Positions 27,009 through 37,904 of a stretch of 64,000 nucleotides of DNA are shown here, in pieces. How positions within the stretch are numbered: the first letter of the stretch is position 1; each line of letters opens with the position of its first letter. This stretch comes from Gemelliphila asaccharolytica (GTDB lineage: Bacteria; Bacillota; Bacilli; Staphylococcales; Gemellaceae), in the NCBI RefSeq assembly GCF_001553005.1, contig NZ_KQ959861.1:62001-126000 (forward strand), in the 5' to 3' direction. The translations under genes and the position numbers were made by a program. The notes under the pieces were generated by a model, which was not told where the DNA came from, did not search any database, and saw only the letters and a list, made by a program, of their open reading frames with translations.

Positions 27009-29088
27009 TATTTATCTCCGATAATATTTTATAAAATTCTTGCTCTGAAATTATATTTATTTTCATTAATTTTGCCTTTTCTAATTTAGTTCCTGGTTTT
27101 TCACCGTATATTATATAATCGGTTTTATTATTCACCGACGATGATACTCTAGCACCTATTTTTTCTAACGCACTTTTTGCTTTATTTCTAGTTATTAGAG
27201 ATAATTTTCCTGTAAAAACTACTTCTTTTTTATAAAATATAGAATTTTTAATATTATTATCTTTATATTCAGGATTAATACCTAATTTAATTAAATCTGT
27301 AATTAAATTTAAATTCTCTTCTTGATGTAAAAAATTAACTATTGAATTTGACATAATATCACCAAAATCATCTAAATTTTTTAATTCTTCAAATCTGCAA
27401 TTTATAAAATTTTGTAGATTTTTATATTTTTCTGAAAGAGTTTTCGAAGATTTTTCTCCTACATTAGGGATTCCTAGAGAATATATAACTTTGTCTAAAG
27501 AAGAGATTTTTGATTTTTCTATAGAGTCTAATATTTTAGTTGCTAATTTTTCTCCCATTCTATCTATTTTTAACAGATCTTCTTTTTTTATTTTATATAA
27601 ATCTACTACTGTTTTTATTATATTATTTGAAAAAAGAAGTTCTACTTGTTTATCACCTAATCCTTCTATATTCATAGCATTTTTAGAAGAAAAATGAATA
27701 ATTTTTTTTATGTTTTTTTGTTTGCATTTATTATTAGTACAAAAAATAAATGAGGTGTCTTCATCTTTTTTTAACATTTGTCCACAAGAGGGACACTTAA
27801 TAGGAAATACTAGTGTTTTAGAGTTTTTATTTCTAAATTCCTTCATTACTTTTACTACTTTTGGAATAATTTCAGCTGCTTTTTTTACAATAACTGTATC
27901 TCCTATTCTAATATCCAGTTTTTCCATAACATCTTTATTATGAAGTGATGCTTTTGTAATTGTACTTCCTGATATTTCAATAGGCTCTAATATCGCTACA
28001 GGAGTTATCATTCCTGTCCTTCCTACACTGTATGTAATATCTACTAATTTTGTTACTAGTTCTTGCTCTGGAAATTTATATGATGTGGCCCATTTTGGAG
28101 ATTTAATAGTATTACCTAACATATCTTGTAATTTTATATCATTAATCTTAATAACTATTCCATCAATATCATATGTTAAATTTTGTTTATTATTTTCCCA
28201 ATAGTCTATATAATTTAATACATCATTAATATTTTTAAAAATTTTATAATTAGAATTAATAGGAAGTCCTAGTTTTTTAGCATAAATTAAATTTTCTTCT
28301 TGCGTTTTTTGGTTACTATCTATAACATTATATATAAAAATAGATAATTTTCTTTGAGATGATATTTTTGAATCTAATTGTCTTATAGAACCACTTGCTG
28401 CATTTCTAGGGTTAGCAAAAAGTGGTTGAAGTTTTATTTTATTAATTAAATTTAAATTTTTAAGTTTTTTAATTTTATTTTCTTTTTCTATTTTTTCATT
28501 TTCTATTTCAATTTTTTTATTATTATTTTTTATTTCTTCATTTAAAAGTTCAAATGATTTTTTAGGTAGATATACTTCTCCTCTTACTTCTATATTTTCT
28601 TTTCTATTTAATTCTTTTGGAAGAGAAAATATTGTAGATATATTTTCGGTAATTATTTCTCCAATTTTGCCATCACCTCTAGTTGAGGCCTCATAGAGAA
28701 TACCATCTTTATATTTTATGCTAACGGCAAGACCATCTATTTTTAATTCGCATATATATTCAATGTTATTTATATTTAAATTTTTTTTAATTTTTTTATC
28801 AAATTTTAATAAATCTTCTTTAGAAAATGTATTAGATAAACTTAGCATTGGTACTGTATGTTTAGCTTTTCTGAATTTGTTTAAAATTTTATCCCCTACC
28901 CTTTGAGTGGGAGAGTTTCTTTTTATTAATTCGGGATTATCTTTTTCTAATTTTTCTAATCTTTTATATAGTATATCGTATTTTGTGTCACTTATTTTAG
29001 GGTTATCTTCTACATAATATTGGTAAGAATATTCATTTAAAACTTTTACTAAATTTTCAATTTCAAATTTTATTTTTTTATTTATCAT
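26998..29088 (-). CDS. ligA: NAD-dependent DNA ligase
   Basis: LigA (696 residues) seals nicks in replication and repair. The adenylated Lys116 is in ELKIDGLAVS. Then come the OB-fold, the zinc finger (CPSC ... C-x4-C in CTNNKC), helix-hairpin-helix repeats (NIEGLGDKQVE, KIDRMGEKLATKI, GIPNVGEKSSKTL) and a C-terminal BRCT domain with VFTGKL. A roughly 33-residue Lys/Glu/Asn-rich insertion at 187-219 interrupts the adenylation domain just before PLFANPRNAASGS. It follows pcrA, the common pcrA-ligA order. Confidence 0.96.
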   Translation of the reverse strand: MINKKIKFEIENLVKVLNEYSYQYYVEDNPKISDTKYDILYKRLEKLEKDNPELIKRNSPTQRVGDKILNKFRKAKHTVPMLSLSNTFSKEDLLKFDKKIKKNLNINNIEYICELKIDGLAVSIKYKDGILYEASTRGDGKIGEIITENISTIFSLPKELNRKENIEVRGEVYLPKKSFELLNEEIKNNNKKIEIENEKIEKENKIKKLKNLNLINKIKLQPLFANPRNAASGSIRQLDSKISSQRKLSIFIYNVIDSNQKTQEENLIYAKKLGLPINSNYKIFKNINDVLNYIDYWENNKQNLTYDIDGIVIKINDIKLQDMLGNTIKSPKWATSYKFPEQELVTKLVDITYSVGRTGMITPVAILEPIEISGSTITKASLHNKDVMEKLDIRIGDTVIVKKAAEIIPKVVKVMKEFRNKNSKTLVFPIKCPSCGQMLKKDEDTSFIFCTNNKCKQKNIKKIIHFSSKNAMNIEGLGDKQVELLFSNNIIKTVVDLYKIKKEDLLKIDRMGEKLATKILDSIEKSKISSLDKVIYSLGIPNVGEKSSKTLSEKYKNLQNFINCRFEELKNLDDFGDIMSNSIVNFLHQEENLNLITDLIKLGINPEYKDNNIKNSIFYKKEVVFTGKLSLITRNKAKSALEKIGARVSSSVNNKTDYIIYGEKPGTKLEKAKLMKINIISEQEFYKILSEINNEK

Positions 29089-29094
29089 AAAAAA

Positions 29095-31236
29095 TTACTC
29101 CTTAAGCAAATTAGCATATTCTAGTAATAATGTCTTTTCACCATACTCTAGAAAATTTATTAGTATTTCTTTATCATTTATATCAATCACTGTTCCAGTG
29201 CCAAATTTTTTGTGTGAAACTTTATCATTGATTGAAAATTTTTTATTTGATTTTGAAATAACATTTTTTTCTTTTATTATAGGAATAGATATTGTAGAGG
29301 CATTGTATAAATCAGTTTTATTTTCATTATTCGTAATAACTAAATTATTAGGAATTTCAGTAATAAATCTAGATAATTTATTAGTTATATTTTTCCCGAA
29401 TTTCATTCTTCTTTTTGTAGCACTTATAAATAAGTTATTTTTTGCTCTAGTTATTGCAACATAAGCTAGTCGTCTTTCTTCTTCAATTTTTTCTTTTATA
29501 TCTGTATCATCTTCCATTATATTGGATGGGAATATATTTTCTTCAAGACCTATTATAAATACTGTATCATACTCTAAGCCCTTAGAAGCATGAATCGTTG
29601 ATAATGTAACAGAATTATCTTTGTTATTTTCATTTTTGTCAGTATCAGAATATAGAGATATATCTGACATGAATTCTAAAATTGATTTATTATTTTTAGA
29701 ATATTGTATAGATGATGATACCAATTCTGAAATGTTGGAAATTCTTTCTCTATTTTCAACATTAACAGTCTGTTCTAACATTTCTTTATAACCACTATCT
29801 ATATAAATTCCTTCTAATATTTCTGCAATAGAATAATCATTAAAATTTTTATATTTTTCAAATATTTCTATAAATGCTACTATTTTTTTTGTTATATTAG
29901 TCGACAATCTTATATCTTTTACATTTTTTAATGCTTCGTACATATTTATTTTATTTTGTTGCATATATATTTCTATTTTTTTTAATGTTTCCTTACCTAT
30001 TCCTCTTTTAGGTACATTTATTATTCTCTTTATGCTTAATTCATCATCCGGATTTATTAAAACATTTATGTAAGAAAGAATATCTTTAATTTCTTTTCTA
30101 TTTAGAAAATGAAGAGATCCTAGAATTTTATATGGTATTGAATTTTTTATTAATGAATTTTCTATTACTCTAGATAAATAATTATTTCGATATAGTATAG
30201 CTGTATTATTATAATTATTTAATTTTTTTATTTTTTTAGATATATAATCAGCTTCTTCTATGTCATTTTCAGCATAATTAAAATTAATTTTATTGTCAGA
30301 TATTATATTTGTCCATAATTTTTTTTCTTTTCTTTTTATATTATTTTTTATAATACTATTTGCAGCGGATAATATAATATTATTTGATCTATAGTTTTGA
30401 TTTAAATAAATAATTTTTGAATCTTTAAAATCTTTTTCAAAATCTGTTATATTATTTACGTTAGCACCTCTCCAAGAGTATATACTTTGATCATCATCAC
30501 CAACTACACATATATTTTTATGAAAATTTGATAGTAATTTTATAAGTTTATACTGTATTATACTCGTATCTTGATATTCATCAACATGGATATATTTAAA
30601 TTTATTTTGATAATATTTTAATGTTTCATCTGATTTTTCAAATAATTCTATAGTTTTTATTATTAAGTCATCAAAATCTAGAACATTATTTTTTTTTAAA
30701 TATTGTTGATATTTTAAATATATATTAGAGACATTTTTCATAAATCCGAATTTTGATTTTTGACTTAAATCCTCAGGACTTTCATTTTTATTTTTTGAAT
30801 TAGAAATAACTTTTAGTATAAAATTAGGATTGTATTGATCAATATCATATTTATAATTTTCTATTATATCCTTAATTACCCTTTTTTGTTCACTATTATC
30901 TAATATAGTAAAATTAGTTTTGTATCCTAAATATTCTATATTAGTTCTTAAAATTTTAAGACACATTGCATGAAATGTATTTATCCAAATATATTTTGTA
31001 GTATCTCCTATTAAATTGAATATTCTTTCTTTCATTTCATTAGCAGCTTTATTAGTAAAAGTTATGGCTAAAATATTTGATTCATTTATTTTTTTTTCCT
31101 TTATTAAATGCATTATTCTATGAGTTAAAACTCTTGTTTTTCCACTACCTGCTCCTGCTAGGATAATAAGTGGCCCCTCAGTTGTAAGTATTGCTTCTTT
31201 TTGGTTGTCATTCATTGTTTCTAGATACTCTAACAT
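29095..31236 (-). CDS. pcrA: ATP-dependent DNA helicase PcrA
   Basis: PcrA (713 residues) is an SF1A 3'-5' helicase in repair and in clearing transcription-replication conflicts. Motif I is AGAGSGKTRVLTHRI near 28-42, motif II VDEYQDTS, motif III GDDDQSIYSWRGA, motif IV NYRSNN, motif V TIHASKGLEYDTVFI and motif VI AYVAITRAKNNL. The C-terminal Tudor-like domain (GDKVSHKKFGTG pattern, here DKVSHKKFGTGTV) binds RNA polymerase in Bacillus PcrA. It heads the pcrA-ligA-lapA-recJ run. Confidence 0.97.
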   Translation of the reverse strand: MLEYLETMNDNQKEAILTTEGPLIILAGAGSGKTRVLTHRIMHLIKEKKINESNILAITFTNKAANEMKERIFNLIGDTTKYIWINTFHAMCLKILRTNIEYLGYKTNFTILDNSEQKRVIKDIIENYKYDIDQYNPNFILKVISNSKNKNESPEDLSQKSKFGFMKNVSNIYLKYQQYLKKNNVLDFDDLIIKTIELFEKSDETLKYYQNKFKYIHVDEYQDTSIIQYKLIKLLSNFHKNICVVGDDDQSIYSWRGANVNNITDFEKDFKDSKIIYLNQNYRSNNIILSAANSIIKNNIKRKEKKLWTNIISDNKINFNYAENDIEEADYISKKIKKLNNYNNTAILYRNNYLSRVIENSLIKNSIPYKILGSLHFLNRKEIKDILSYINVLINPDDELSIKRIINVPKRGIGKETLKKIEIYMQQNKINMYEALKNVKDIRLSTNITKKIVAFIEIFEKYKNFNDYSIAEILEGIYIDSGYKEMLEQTVNVENRERISNISELVSSSIQYSKNNKSILEFMSDISLYSDTDKNENNKDNSVTLSTIHASKGLEYDTVFIIGLEENIFPSNIMEDDTDIKEKIEEERRLAYVAITRAKNNLFISATKRRMKFGKNITNKLSRFITEIPNNLVITNNENKTDLYNASTISIPIIKEKNVISKSNKKFSINDKVSHKKFGTGTVIDINDKEILINFLEYGEKTLLLEYANLLKE

Positions 31237-31284
31237 AATTTCTCCTAATATTTTATTTTATTATCTGGATTATACATAATAAAG

Positions 31285-31305
31285 AGAACTAGTATTTCTA
31301 GTTCT
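31285..31305 (-). terminator. Hairpin downstream of the recA/Prli42-like unit
   Basis: AGAACTAG (31285-31292) and CTAGTTCT (31298-31305) form a perfect 8-bp stem with a 5-nt loop between the Prli42-like gene and pcrA. The - strand tail is only CTTTATTATG, so termination is likely weak. Confidence 0.4.
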
Positions 31306-31336
31306 ATTTAAATATTTATTTATTTTTAAAGAATAA

Positions 31337-31429
31337 TTAAAAGAAAACAGAAAGACCAGCAATCATACAACTTGAGATTATAGAAATAATCATTAACCAT
31401 ATTACGACTTTAAAAATCTTTTTATTCAT
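31337..31429 (-). CDS. Prli42-like small membrane peptide
   Basis: This 30-codon gene starts at ATG 31429 and stops at TAA 31337-31339. The peptide opens with the basic MNKKIFKVVIWLM and is otherwise one hydrophobic segment ending GLSVFF. That is the layout and sequence flavour of Prli42/DUF4044, the miniprotein that anchors the stressosome to the membrane in Listeria and is widespread in Bacillota. A good ribosome site (AGAGGAAT) lies about 12 nt upstream, inside the recA 3' end, and the gene starts 8 nt after the recA stop. Function here is inference; no stressosome gene is in the window. Confidence 0.65.
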   Translation of the reverse strand: MNKKIFKVVIWLMIISIISSCMIAGLSVFF

Positions 31430-31436
31430 ATATTAA

Positions 31437-32525
31437 TTATTCCTCTTTTATATTATTTTCTTCTTCTATAGTTGAATTTTCGTTGGAATTTTCATAATTT
31501 TTTAAAAATATTTTTTTAACTTTTTGGTTAATTTCTTCATATAATTCTTTATTTTCTTTTAATACTTTTTTAGATGCTTCTCTTCCTTGTCCGAGCTTTT
31601 CACCCTGATATGAATACCAGGATCCTGCTTTTTTGATTATTTCTAAATTTGCAGCTATATCTAATGTTTCTCCTATAGGAGATATACCTTCTCCATACAT
31701 CATATCTACTTCAGCTATTTTGAAAGGAGGTGCTACTTTATTTTTAACTATTTTTATTTTAGTTCTATTACCTATTACATCAGAGCCATTTTTTATTTGC
31801 TCTCCCCTTCTTACCTCCATTCTTATAGTAGAATAAAATTTTAATGCACGTCCCCCTGTTGTTACTTCAGGATTTCCATACATTACTCCAACTTTTTCTC
31901 TAAGTTGATTTATGAAAATAGCTACAACATTTGACTTATTAATTATTCCTGTTAATTTTCTTAATGCTTGTGACATTAGCCTTGCTTGCAAGCCCACATG
32001 AGAATCCCCTATATCGCCTTCTATTTCAGCTCTAGGAACAAGAGCTGCAACTGAGTCAATAACTACTATATCTATTCCTCCAGATTGAAGTAATTTTTCA
32101 GTTATATCTAATGCTTGTTCTCCAGTATCAGGTTGTGATAAGAAAAATCTATTTGGGGTGAAATCCACTCCTAACGATTTTGCGTATTCTGTATCAAGAG
32201 CATTTTCAGCATCTATAAATGCTGCTACTCCTCCCTGTTTTTGTGCTTCTGCTATGGCATGAAGAGCCACAGTAGTTTTACCAGAAGATTCTGGACCAAA
32301 TATTTCGATTATTCTTCCTCTAGGATATCCATTAATTCCTAGTGCTTTATCTATGGAAAGAGAACCAGAAGATATTGATTCTACTTTTACAGTATAATCA
32401 CCTTCTAAATTCATAATAGAACCCTTACCATAAACTTTTTCTATTTCCTTTATCGCCTTAGCAAGTGCCTCTTCTCTGTTTGAGGGAGTATTTATATTTA
32501 TTTTATTTTTTTTTTCTTTAGCCAT
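31437..32525 (-). CDS. recA: Recombinase A
   Basis: RecA (362 residues) catalyses strand exchange and activates the SOS response. Walker [10 protein letters not shown] lies at 77-85; [11 protein letters not shown], the L1/L2 DNA-binding loops ([15 protein letters not shown] and the [16 protein letters not shown] region) and the acidic C-terminal tail are intact. It follows the fumarylacetoacetase-like gene after 1 nt. recA is usually preceded by cinA or pgsA in Bacillota, so this context is different. Confidence 0.98.
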   Translation of the reverse strand: MAKEKKNKININTPSNREEALAKAIKEIEKVYGKGSIMNLEGDYTVKVESISSGSLSIDKALGINGYPRGRIIEIFGPESSGKTTVALHAIAEAQKQGGVAAFIDAENALDTEYAKSLGVDFTPNRFFLSQPDTGEQALDITEKLLQSGGIDIVVIDSVAALVPRAEIEGDIGDSHVGLQARLMSQALRKLTGIINKSNVVAIFINQLREKVGVMYGNPEVTTGGRALKFYSTIRMEVRRGEQIKNGSDVIGNRTKIKIVKNKVAPPFKIAEVDMMYGEGISPIGETLDIAANLEIIKKAGSWYSYQGEKLGQGREASKKVLKENKELYEEINQKVKKIFLKNYENSNENSTIEEENNIKEE

Positions 32526-32526
32526 T

Positions 32527-33441
32527 TTAATCTCCTATTGTATTTGTTAATGTGCCTATTCCATCAATAGATATTTTTATTTCATCTCCTTTTTTTAAAA
32601 ACTGTGGTGGATTCATTGTAGATCCTATACCAGCGGGAGTACCAGTAGCTATTATGTCGCACGCTTCAAAGGGAATTACCTTACTTATTTCAGTTAATAA
32701 ATCATCTATTCTAAATAACATTTCAGAGGTTGATGAATTTTGTCTTATTTCCCCATTCACTTTTGTAATTATATTCATAGATTCAGGTGATGAAAATTCA
32801 TCTTTTGTAACCAGATATGGACCAATTATAGCCGATTTTTCAAGCGATTTACCTAAGAAAAATTGGCCATGTTTGTATTGCATATCGTGAGCAGTTATAT
32901 CGTTAATAATTGTATAACCAAAAACATAATCAAGAGCAAGTGGTTTCAAAATATTTTTTGATTTTTTTGCTATTACTACAGCTAATTCTCCTTCATAATC
33001 TAGTTGGCTTGTTAATTCTTTATGAGAAGGAATAATTTCATTATTGGCCGCTACAGATGTAGCTACTTTTGTAAATATTATTATATCTTTTGGAGTTTTA
33101 ATATCATCATATTTTATTTCTTTAATTAGTGATGGATAGTTATGTCCTACACAAAATATATTTTTAGGAGGTCTTATAATTGGAGCTCTCCATATAATAT
33201 CAGATAAAGAAATTTTATAACTTTCACTATTTTTCGATTTTTGAACTTTTGATATTAATAATCTTATTTTTTCTATAAACTCTATTCCGTATACTTCTAT
33301 TGCTTCTCTCAATGTAGATGGTATAAAGTCGTCATCATCAAAATCTTTTATAATATCTATAATATTCCAAACTTTTTCTTCTTTTTTTACTTTAACACCG
33401 TATAATTCAACATTTTTATATTTAAAAGATAAAAATTTCAT
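32527..33441 (-). CDS. Fumarylacetoacetate hydrolase family protein
   Basis: This 304-residue protein has the FAH C-terminal domain that acts on beta-diketo or oxaloacetate-type acids with a divalent metal. Visible motifs are [12 protein letters not shown], the metal-binding D-Y-E-x-E-L-A-V-V-I ([11 protein letters not shown]), [13 protein letters not shown] and GTPAGIGS near the C-terminus. An N-terminal about 90-residue extension is typical of YcgM-like or YisK-like members. The substrate cannot be told from sequence; oxaloacetate decarboxylation is one known activity of the family. It is the first gene of a unit that continues into recA. Confidence 0.88.
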   Translation of the reverse strand: MKFLSFKYKNVELYGVKVKKEEKVWNIIDIIKDFDDDDFIPSTLREAIEVYGIEFIEKIRLLISKVQKSKNSESYKISLSDIIWRAPIIRPPKNIFCVGHNYPSLIKEIKYDDIKTPKDIIIFTKVATSVAANNEIIPSHKELTSQLDYEGELAVVIAKKSKNILKPLALDYVFGYTIINDITAHDMQYKHGQFFLGKSLEKSAIIGPYLVTKDEFSSPESMNIITKVNGEIRQNSSTSEMLFRIDDLLTEISKVIPFEACDIIATGTPAGIGSTMNPPQFLKKGDEIKISIDGIGTLTNTIGD

Positions 33442-33489
33442 CAGTTTCTCCTAACAATTTTTAATTAAGAATGCATTTATTTTTAGTAA

Positions 33490-33498
33490 ATTATATCA
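33490..33498 (-). promoter_or_regulatory. Extended -10 promoter for FAH-recA
   Basis: On the - strand TGATATAAT (TG-N-TATAAT) lies 49 nt before the FAH gene. No good -35 is visible at 17 nt, as expected for an extended -10 promoter. The same nine bases occur upstream of sufC and at 61558. Confidence 0.5.
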
Positions 33499-33569
33499 TA
33501 TATAAAATATTTATTCTATAAATTTTTTAATAGTAAATATTAATAACAACAAAAATTATATTAACAATT

Positions 33570-34967
33570 TTATCCTATGGAATCTTTCATTTGAAATGAA
33601 ATAAGTCTATTTAATTCTACAGCATATTCCATAGGTAATTTTTTAGAAAATGGCTCTATAAAGCCCATAACAATCATTTCTGTAGCTTTTATTTTATTTA
33701 TACCTCTACTCATTAAATAAAATAACTGTTCTTCAGAAATTTTTGAAACTGTAGCTTCGTGTTCTAATGAAATATTAGGATTTTTTATATCATTATATGG
33801 TATGGTATCTGATGTTGATAATTCGTCTAATATTATTGTATCGCACTCAATGTTAGATCTTGAACCATCAGAATTTTCTCCAAATTTTATCCATCCTCTG
33901 TAATTAACCTTACCTCCACGTCTAGACATAGATTTAGATATAACTGTAGATGAAGTATTAGGTGCTAAATGAATCATTTTACATCCTGCATCCAAAAATT
34001 GATTTTCACTAGCTAATGCAATAGAAAGAGTACTACCTCTAGCACCTTTACCCATAAGTACACAAGATGGATATTTCATGGTTAATTTTGATCCTAAATT
34101 CCCATCTATCCATTCCATATTTCCATTTTCTTCTACAATAGCCCTTTTTGTTACTAAATTATAAACGTTTGTCGACCAGTTTTGTATTGTAGTATATCGA
34201 AATCTAGAATTTTTTTTAATAAATATTTCTACAACAGCAGCGTGTAAAGAACTTGCTGAATATGTAGGAGCTGTACACCCTTCCACATAATTAATTGATG
34301 AATTTTCATCAATTATTATTAATGTTCTCTCAAATTGTCCCATTTTTTCAGAGTTAATTCTGAAATAGGCTTGTAAAGGTGATTCTATTGATACATTTGG
34401 AGGACAATAAATAAAAGATCCTCCAGACCAAACAGCAGAATTTAATGCAGAAAATTTGTTATCTGATGATTTTACTGATTTTGAAAAATATTTTCTGAAA
34501 ATTTCTTCATGATTTTTTAATGCTGTGTCTGTATCTTCAAAAATTATTCCGAGATCTTCAAATTTTTTTTTCATGTTATGATAAACTACCTCTGATTCAT
34601 ATTGTGCAGATACACCAGCTAAATATTTTTTTTCAGCATCTGGTATACCTAATTTTTCAAATGTATTTTTTATTTCATAAGGCACTTCATCCCAATTTTT
34701 TTCTGTTTTTTTTGAAGATTTAACATAATATGTTAAATCTTCAAAATTAAGTTCTGATAAATCTCCTCCCCATGTAGGCATAGGAATTGAATAAAATTCT
34801 TCTAATGCATTTAATCTATATTCCAACATCCATTTAGGTTCTTTTTTTCTAATAGATATGGTTTTTACTATATCTCTAGTAAGTCCTCTATTAGTTTTAA
34901 AAATGGAAATATCTGCATCTGAGAAACCATATTTATATTCTGAGAACATTGATTCATTTTTATTCAA
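33570..34967 (-). CDS. sufB: Fe-S cluster scaffold subunit SufB
   Basis: SufB (465 residues) is the scaffold of the SufBCD complex that builds Fe-S clusters. Family stretches include [57 protein letters not shown] and [12 protein letters not shown] chose TTG 34967: the in-frame ATG 18 nt earlier is immediately followed by AGGAGG, which is clearly the ribosome site itself and lies 9 nt before the TTG. The start then overlaps the sufU stop as TTGAATAA. It is the last gene of the sufC-D-S-U-B operon. Confidence 0.95.
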   Translation of the reverse strand: MNKNESMFSEYKYGFSDADISIFKTNRGLTRDIVKTISIRKKEPKWMLEYRLNALEEFYSIPMPTWGGDLSELNFEDLTYYVKSSKKTEKNWDEVPYEIKNTFEKLGIPDAEKKYLAGVSAQYESEVVYHNMKKKFEDLGIIFEDTDTALKNHEEIFRKYFSKSVKSSDNKFSALNSAVWSGGSFIYCPPNVSIESPLQAYFRINSEKMGQFERTLIIIDENSSINYVEGCTAPTYSASSLHAAVVEIFIKKNSRFRYTTIQNWSTNVYNLVTKRAIVEENGNMEWIDGNLGSKLTMKYPSCVLMGKGARGSTLSIALASENQFLDAGCKMIHLAPNTSSTVISKSMSRRGGKVNYRGWIKFGENSDGSRSNIECDTIILDELSTSDTIPYNDIKNPNISLEHEATVSKISEEQLFYLMSRGINKIKATEMIVMGFIEPFSKKLPMEYAVELNRLISFQMKDSIG

Positions 34968-35403
34968 CTTTATTTTCCTCCTCATCTAATATTTTTTCTA
35001 CTATTTTCCAACTTAACACTGCACATTTAACTCTAGCTGGGAGTTTAGAGATATTTTTTAAAACTATAGCATCATTTAATATATTTTCATCATAATTTTT
35101 ACCCATTATCATATTAAGAAAATTTTTTATTTTTATTTTTGCTTCTCTTATAGATAAATTTCTCAATTCATCAGTTAATATTGACGATGAAGCTAGAGAA
35201 ATAGAACATCCTTCCCCTAAAAATGAAATATTTTTTATTTTAGAATCAATTATTTTTAAATAAACAGTTATTCTGTCGCCACAACTAGGATTTAACATCT
35301 CTAATTCATGATTATAATCTTTTATTTTTAGAAAATTATGAGGATTTGAACTATGGTCTAATATAACTTGTTTATAAATTTCTCTCATATTATCAAAATT
35401 CAT
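34960..35403 (-). CDS. sufU: Zinc-dependent sulfurtransferase SufU
   Basis: SufU (147 residues) accepts sulfur from SufS through a zinc-ligand swap. The conserved cysteines are in [21 protein letters not shown] and [10 protein letters not shown], and the 19-residue insertion that separates SufU from IscU lies between the last two. N-terminal [14 protein letters not shown] is typical. It overlaps sufS by 11 nt and sufB by 8 nt, so the three are translationally linked. Confidence 0.95.
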   Translation of the reverse strand: MNFDNMREIYKQVILDHSSNPHNFLKIKDYNHELEMLNPSCGDRITVYLKIIDSKIKNISFLGEGCSISLASSSILTDELRNLSIREAKIKIKNFLNMIMGKNYDENILNDAIVLKNISKLPARVKCAVLSWKIVEKILDEEENKVE

Positions 35404-36619
35404 TTTTAAAAAACTCCCTTATATCTTTTAATGTTTCAATAAATATATCTATTTCTTCGATTGTGTTATAAAAGTACAAACTAACTCTAACTACAGAAGA
35501 AACATTAAGTCTACATAATAAAGGTTGAGTACATTGATGTCCTGCTCTTACGCATATACCTTTAGCATCTAAAAATGATGCAAGATCATGAGGATGAATA
35601 TTTTTTAAATTGAATGAAATTAATGAAACTTTTTTATTTACATCTCTTGTTCCGTAAATTTCTAAGTCTTTTATTGTTTCTAATTTTTTCAATAAATAGT
35701 TGGTCAAATATTTAGTGTATTTTTCAATATTATCAATGCCTATATTATTAATATAATTTATTGCAGCCATAAGTGATACTGCTTGTTCTAAAAGAGGAGT
35801 TCCTGCTTCGTATTTATAAGGTATTGGAGCCCACGATGATTTAAAATCATTAACTGTTTTTATCATTCCACCTCCATATTTTGCAGGAGATAAATTATCT
35901 AGGATATTTTTTTTACCGTATAAAACTCCTATTCCAGTTGATGCTAAAAGTTTATGACCAGAAAAAACAAGAAAATCGCAATTAATTTTTTGGACATCAA
36001 TTTTAAAATGAGGAACAGCTTGAGCAGCGTCAACTATAAAATATATATTTTTTTCACTTAGTTGATTTCCTATTTTTTCAATTGGGTTAATTGTTCCTAA
36101 AACGTTAGAGGCATAAGTTAATGAAATTATTTTTGTGTTAGAGTTTATAATTTTTTTTAATTTTTTTATACTTATTTCATGGTTATTATCTACTTCTAAT
36201 ATTCTCAATTTAGCCTTTTTCCTTTTTGCTAATTGTTGCCAAGGAATAAAATTTGAGTGATGTTCTATAGAACTTACTATAATTTCATCATTTTCTTCTA
36301 TTTTTTCTTCTAACATTCTTGATAAAATATTTATTGATTCTGTTGTACCACTTGTATATATTATTTCTTCAGAATGTTTTGCATTTATAAATTTTTTAAC
36401 AATATCTTTGCTTTCAGAATATAAATTTTCTGATTCATTTCCTAATGTGTATACAGATCTGTGGATATTGGAATTATAATTTTCATAATAATTAACAATA
36501 GAATTTATTACTGCATTAGGTTTTTGTGTTGTAGCAGCATTATCAAAAAAAATTATTTTATTGTTATTAATTTTTCTTTTTAAAATCGGGAAATCTTCCC
36601 TTATATTGTCAATATTCAT
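35393..36619 (-). CDS. sufS: Cysteine desulfurase SufS
   Basis: SufS (408 residues) is the PLP enzyme that takes sulfur from cysteine. The PLP lysine is in VFSGHKLLASTG near residue 222, the PLP-stacking region is SIEHHSN, and the catalytic Cys is in RAGHQCTQPL near 362 (usually RAGHHCAQP). N-terminal IYFDNAATTQKP-like residues (IIFFDNAATTQKP) are present. It sits between sufD (abutting) and sufU. Confidence 0.96.
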   Translation of the reverse strand: MNIDNIREDFPILKRKINNNKIIFFDNAATTQKPNAVINSIVNYYENYNSNIHRSVYTLGNESENLYSESKDIVKKFINAKHSEEIIYTSGTTESINILSRMLEEKIEENDEIIVSSIEHHSNFIPWQQLAKRKKAKLRILEVDNNHEISIKKLKKIINSNTKIISLTYASNVLGTINPIEKIGNQLSEKNIYFIVDAAQAVPHFKIDVQKINCDFLVFSGHKLLASTGIGVLYGKKNILDNLSPAKYGGGMIKTVNDFKSSWAPIPYKYEAGTPLLEQAVSLMAAINYINNIGIDNIEKYTKYLTNYLLKKLETIKDLEIYGTRDVNKKVSLISFNLKNIHPHDLASFLDAKGICVRAGHQCTQPLLCRLNVSSVVRVSLYFYNTIEEIDIFIETLKDIREFFKNEF

Positions 36620-37888
36620 TTAAAACTCACTTTTCCTTATTATTTTTTTTATATTTTCAATAATATATTCTTTTATTTCTTTATTTTTTATTTTATGAAT
36701 TATTTCAAAAATAAATCCTGATGACAGTAAAAAGTTGGCATCTTTCGTTGATATTCCTCTACTATTTAAGTAATAAATTTGTTCTTCATTTATTTTTCCT
36801 ATTGAGGCTCCATGGCCTGCTTTAACATCGTTTTCATCAATCAAAAGTATAGGATTTGTTTTTGCTTTAGCATTTTTAGAAAGTGACATCAATTTTAAGC
36901 TTTGAAAAGATTTTGAATCATGTGCTCCCTTAATTATTATACCTACTCCATTAAATGTAATATCAGAATATTCTAGCAAAATTCCTCTTTGTAGTATATT
37001 TCCACTTGTTTTTTCTCCAATATTTGTCAATTCAGTATTAAAATAATGTTGTTTATTTTTTGCACCTATTGTGACAACATTAATATTAGAAGTAGAATTT
37101 TTTTCTTTTATTTTTGTATCATTATCATAATATATATTAGATTCATCTATAGCTACTATATTCCAATCTATTGTAGAGTTAGTTAAGGTTTTACCAAAAT
37201 GAGAAATATAACCATATTCCTTATTTTTTATGTTACTAACAGAATCATATAGCAAATGAGAATTTTCTTCGGTTATTGCTTCTGTTATTATATTGAATGG
37301 TTTATCAGAAAAAGATGATATATAATTTTCAATAAAATTTAATTTTGAATTTTTATTTAATTTTAAAAATACATGATTATATAAAGAAAAATTGTCTTCA
37401 ATAAAGACATAATATTTCATTGGAATATCTATCTCACAATTTTCTAAAACTTCTATATATATTCCTGAATTTATAAAAATATAATGCAAATATTTATATA
37501 TATCATTTAATAATGAAATTTCAGAAAAATTTTTTATTTTTTTTTCATTTAAAGATTGAAAAATATTCTTAATAATTATTTTATCCTTATATTTTTCTGG
37601 TATGTTGAAATATTCTATTTTATTATTTTTTTGTATAATAACAAGATCATCATTATTAAAGGAAAATAATTTTTTATAATCTTTTTTTGAACATTTATCA
37701 TATACAAAATTTTTTATATTGAAATCTAATTTTAAATTTTTAGTTTTTTTATCCTCAAATGAAATATTTCTGGAATTAAAGTTATTTTTTAATTTTTTCC
37801 TAAAATTATAATATTCAACAGATTCATTAGTGTTTTTAGCTATTAAATAAAGCTCATCATTTGAAATATTTATATATTTTTCTTTCAT
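36620..37888 (-). CDS. sufD: Fe-S cluster assembly protein SufD
   Basis: SufD (422 residues) pairs with SufB and SufC in the cluster scaffold. The N-terminal half is poorly conserved and Lys/Asn/Ile rich; the C-terminal beta-helix has the recognisable GILLEYSDITFNGVGII, AKTNPILLIDENDVKAGHGA, and IYYLNSRGIS segments with the conserved His in GHGAS. It lies 16 nt after sufC and abuts sufS. Confidence 0.93.
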   Translation of the reverse strand: MKEKYINISNDELYLIAKNTNESVEYYNFRKKLKNNFNSRNISFEDKKTKNLKLDFNIKNFVYDKCSKKDYKKLFSFNNDDLVIIQKNNKIEYFNIPEKYKDKIIIKNIFQSLNEKKIKNFSEISLLNDIYKYLHYIFINSGIYIEVLENCEIDIPMKYYVFIEDNFSLYNHVFLKLNKNSKLNFIENYISSFSDKPFNIITEAITEENSHLLYDSVSNIKNKEYGYISHFGKTLTNSTIDWNIVAIDESNIYYDNDTKIKEKNSTSNINVVTIGAKNKQHYFNTELTNIGEKTSGNILQRGILLEYSDITFNGVGIIIKGAHDSKSFQSLKLMSLSKNAKAKTNPILLIDENDVKAGHGASIGKINEEQIYYLNSRGISTKDANFLLSSGFIFEIIHKIKNKEIKEYIIENIKKIIRKSEF

Positions 37889-37904
37889 ATCTACCCTTTC
37901 TTAT

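Noticed and set aside
29198..29464. Long open frames antisense to pcrA, uvrC, recJ and other genes
   Set aside because: They are shadows of well-recognised genes, hydrophobic because of the AT-rich complement, with no ribosome sites.
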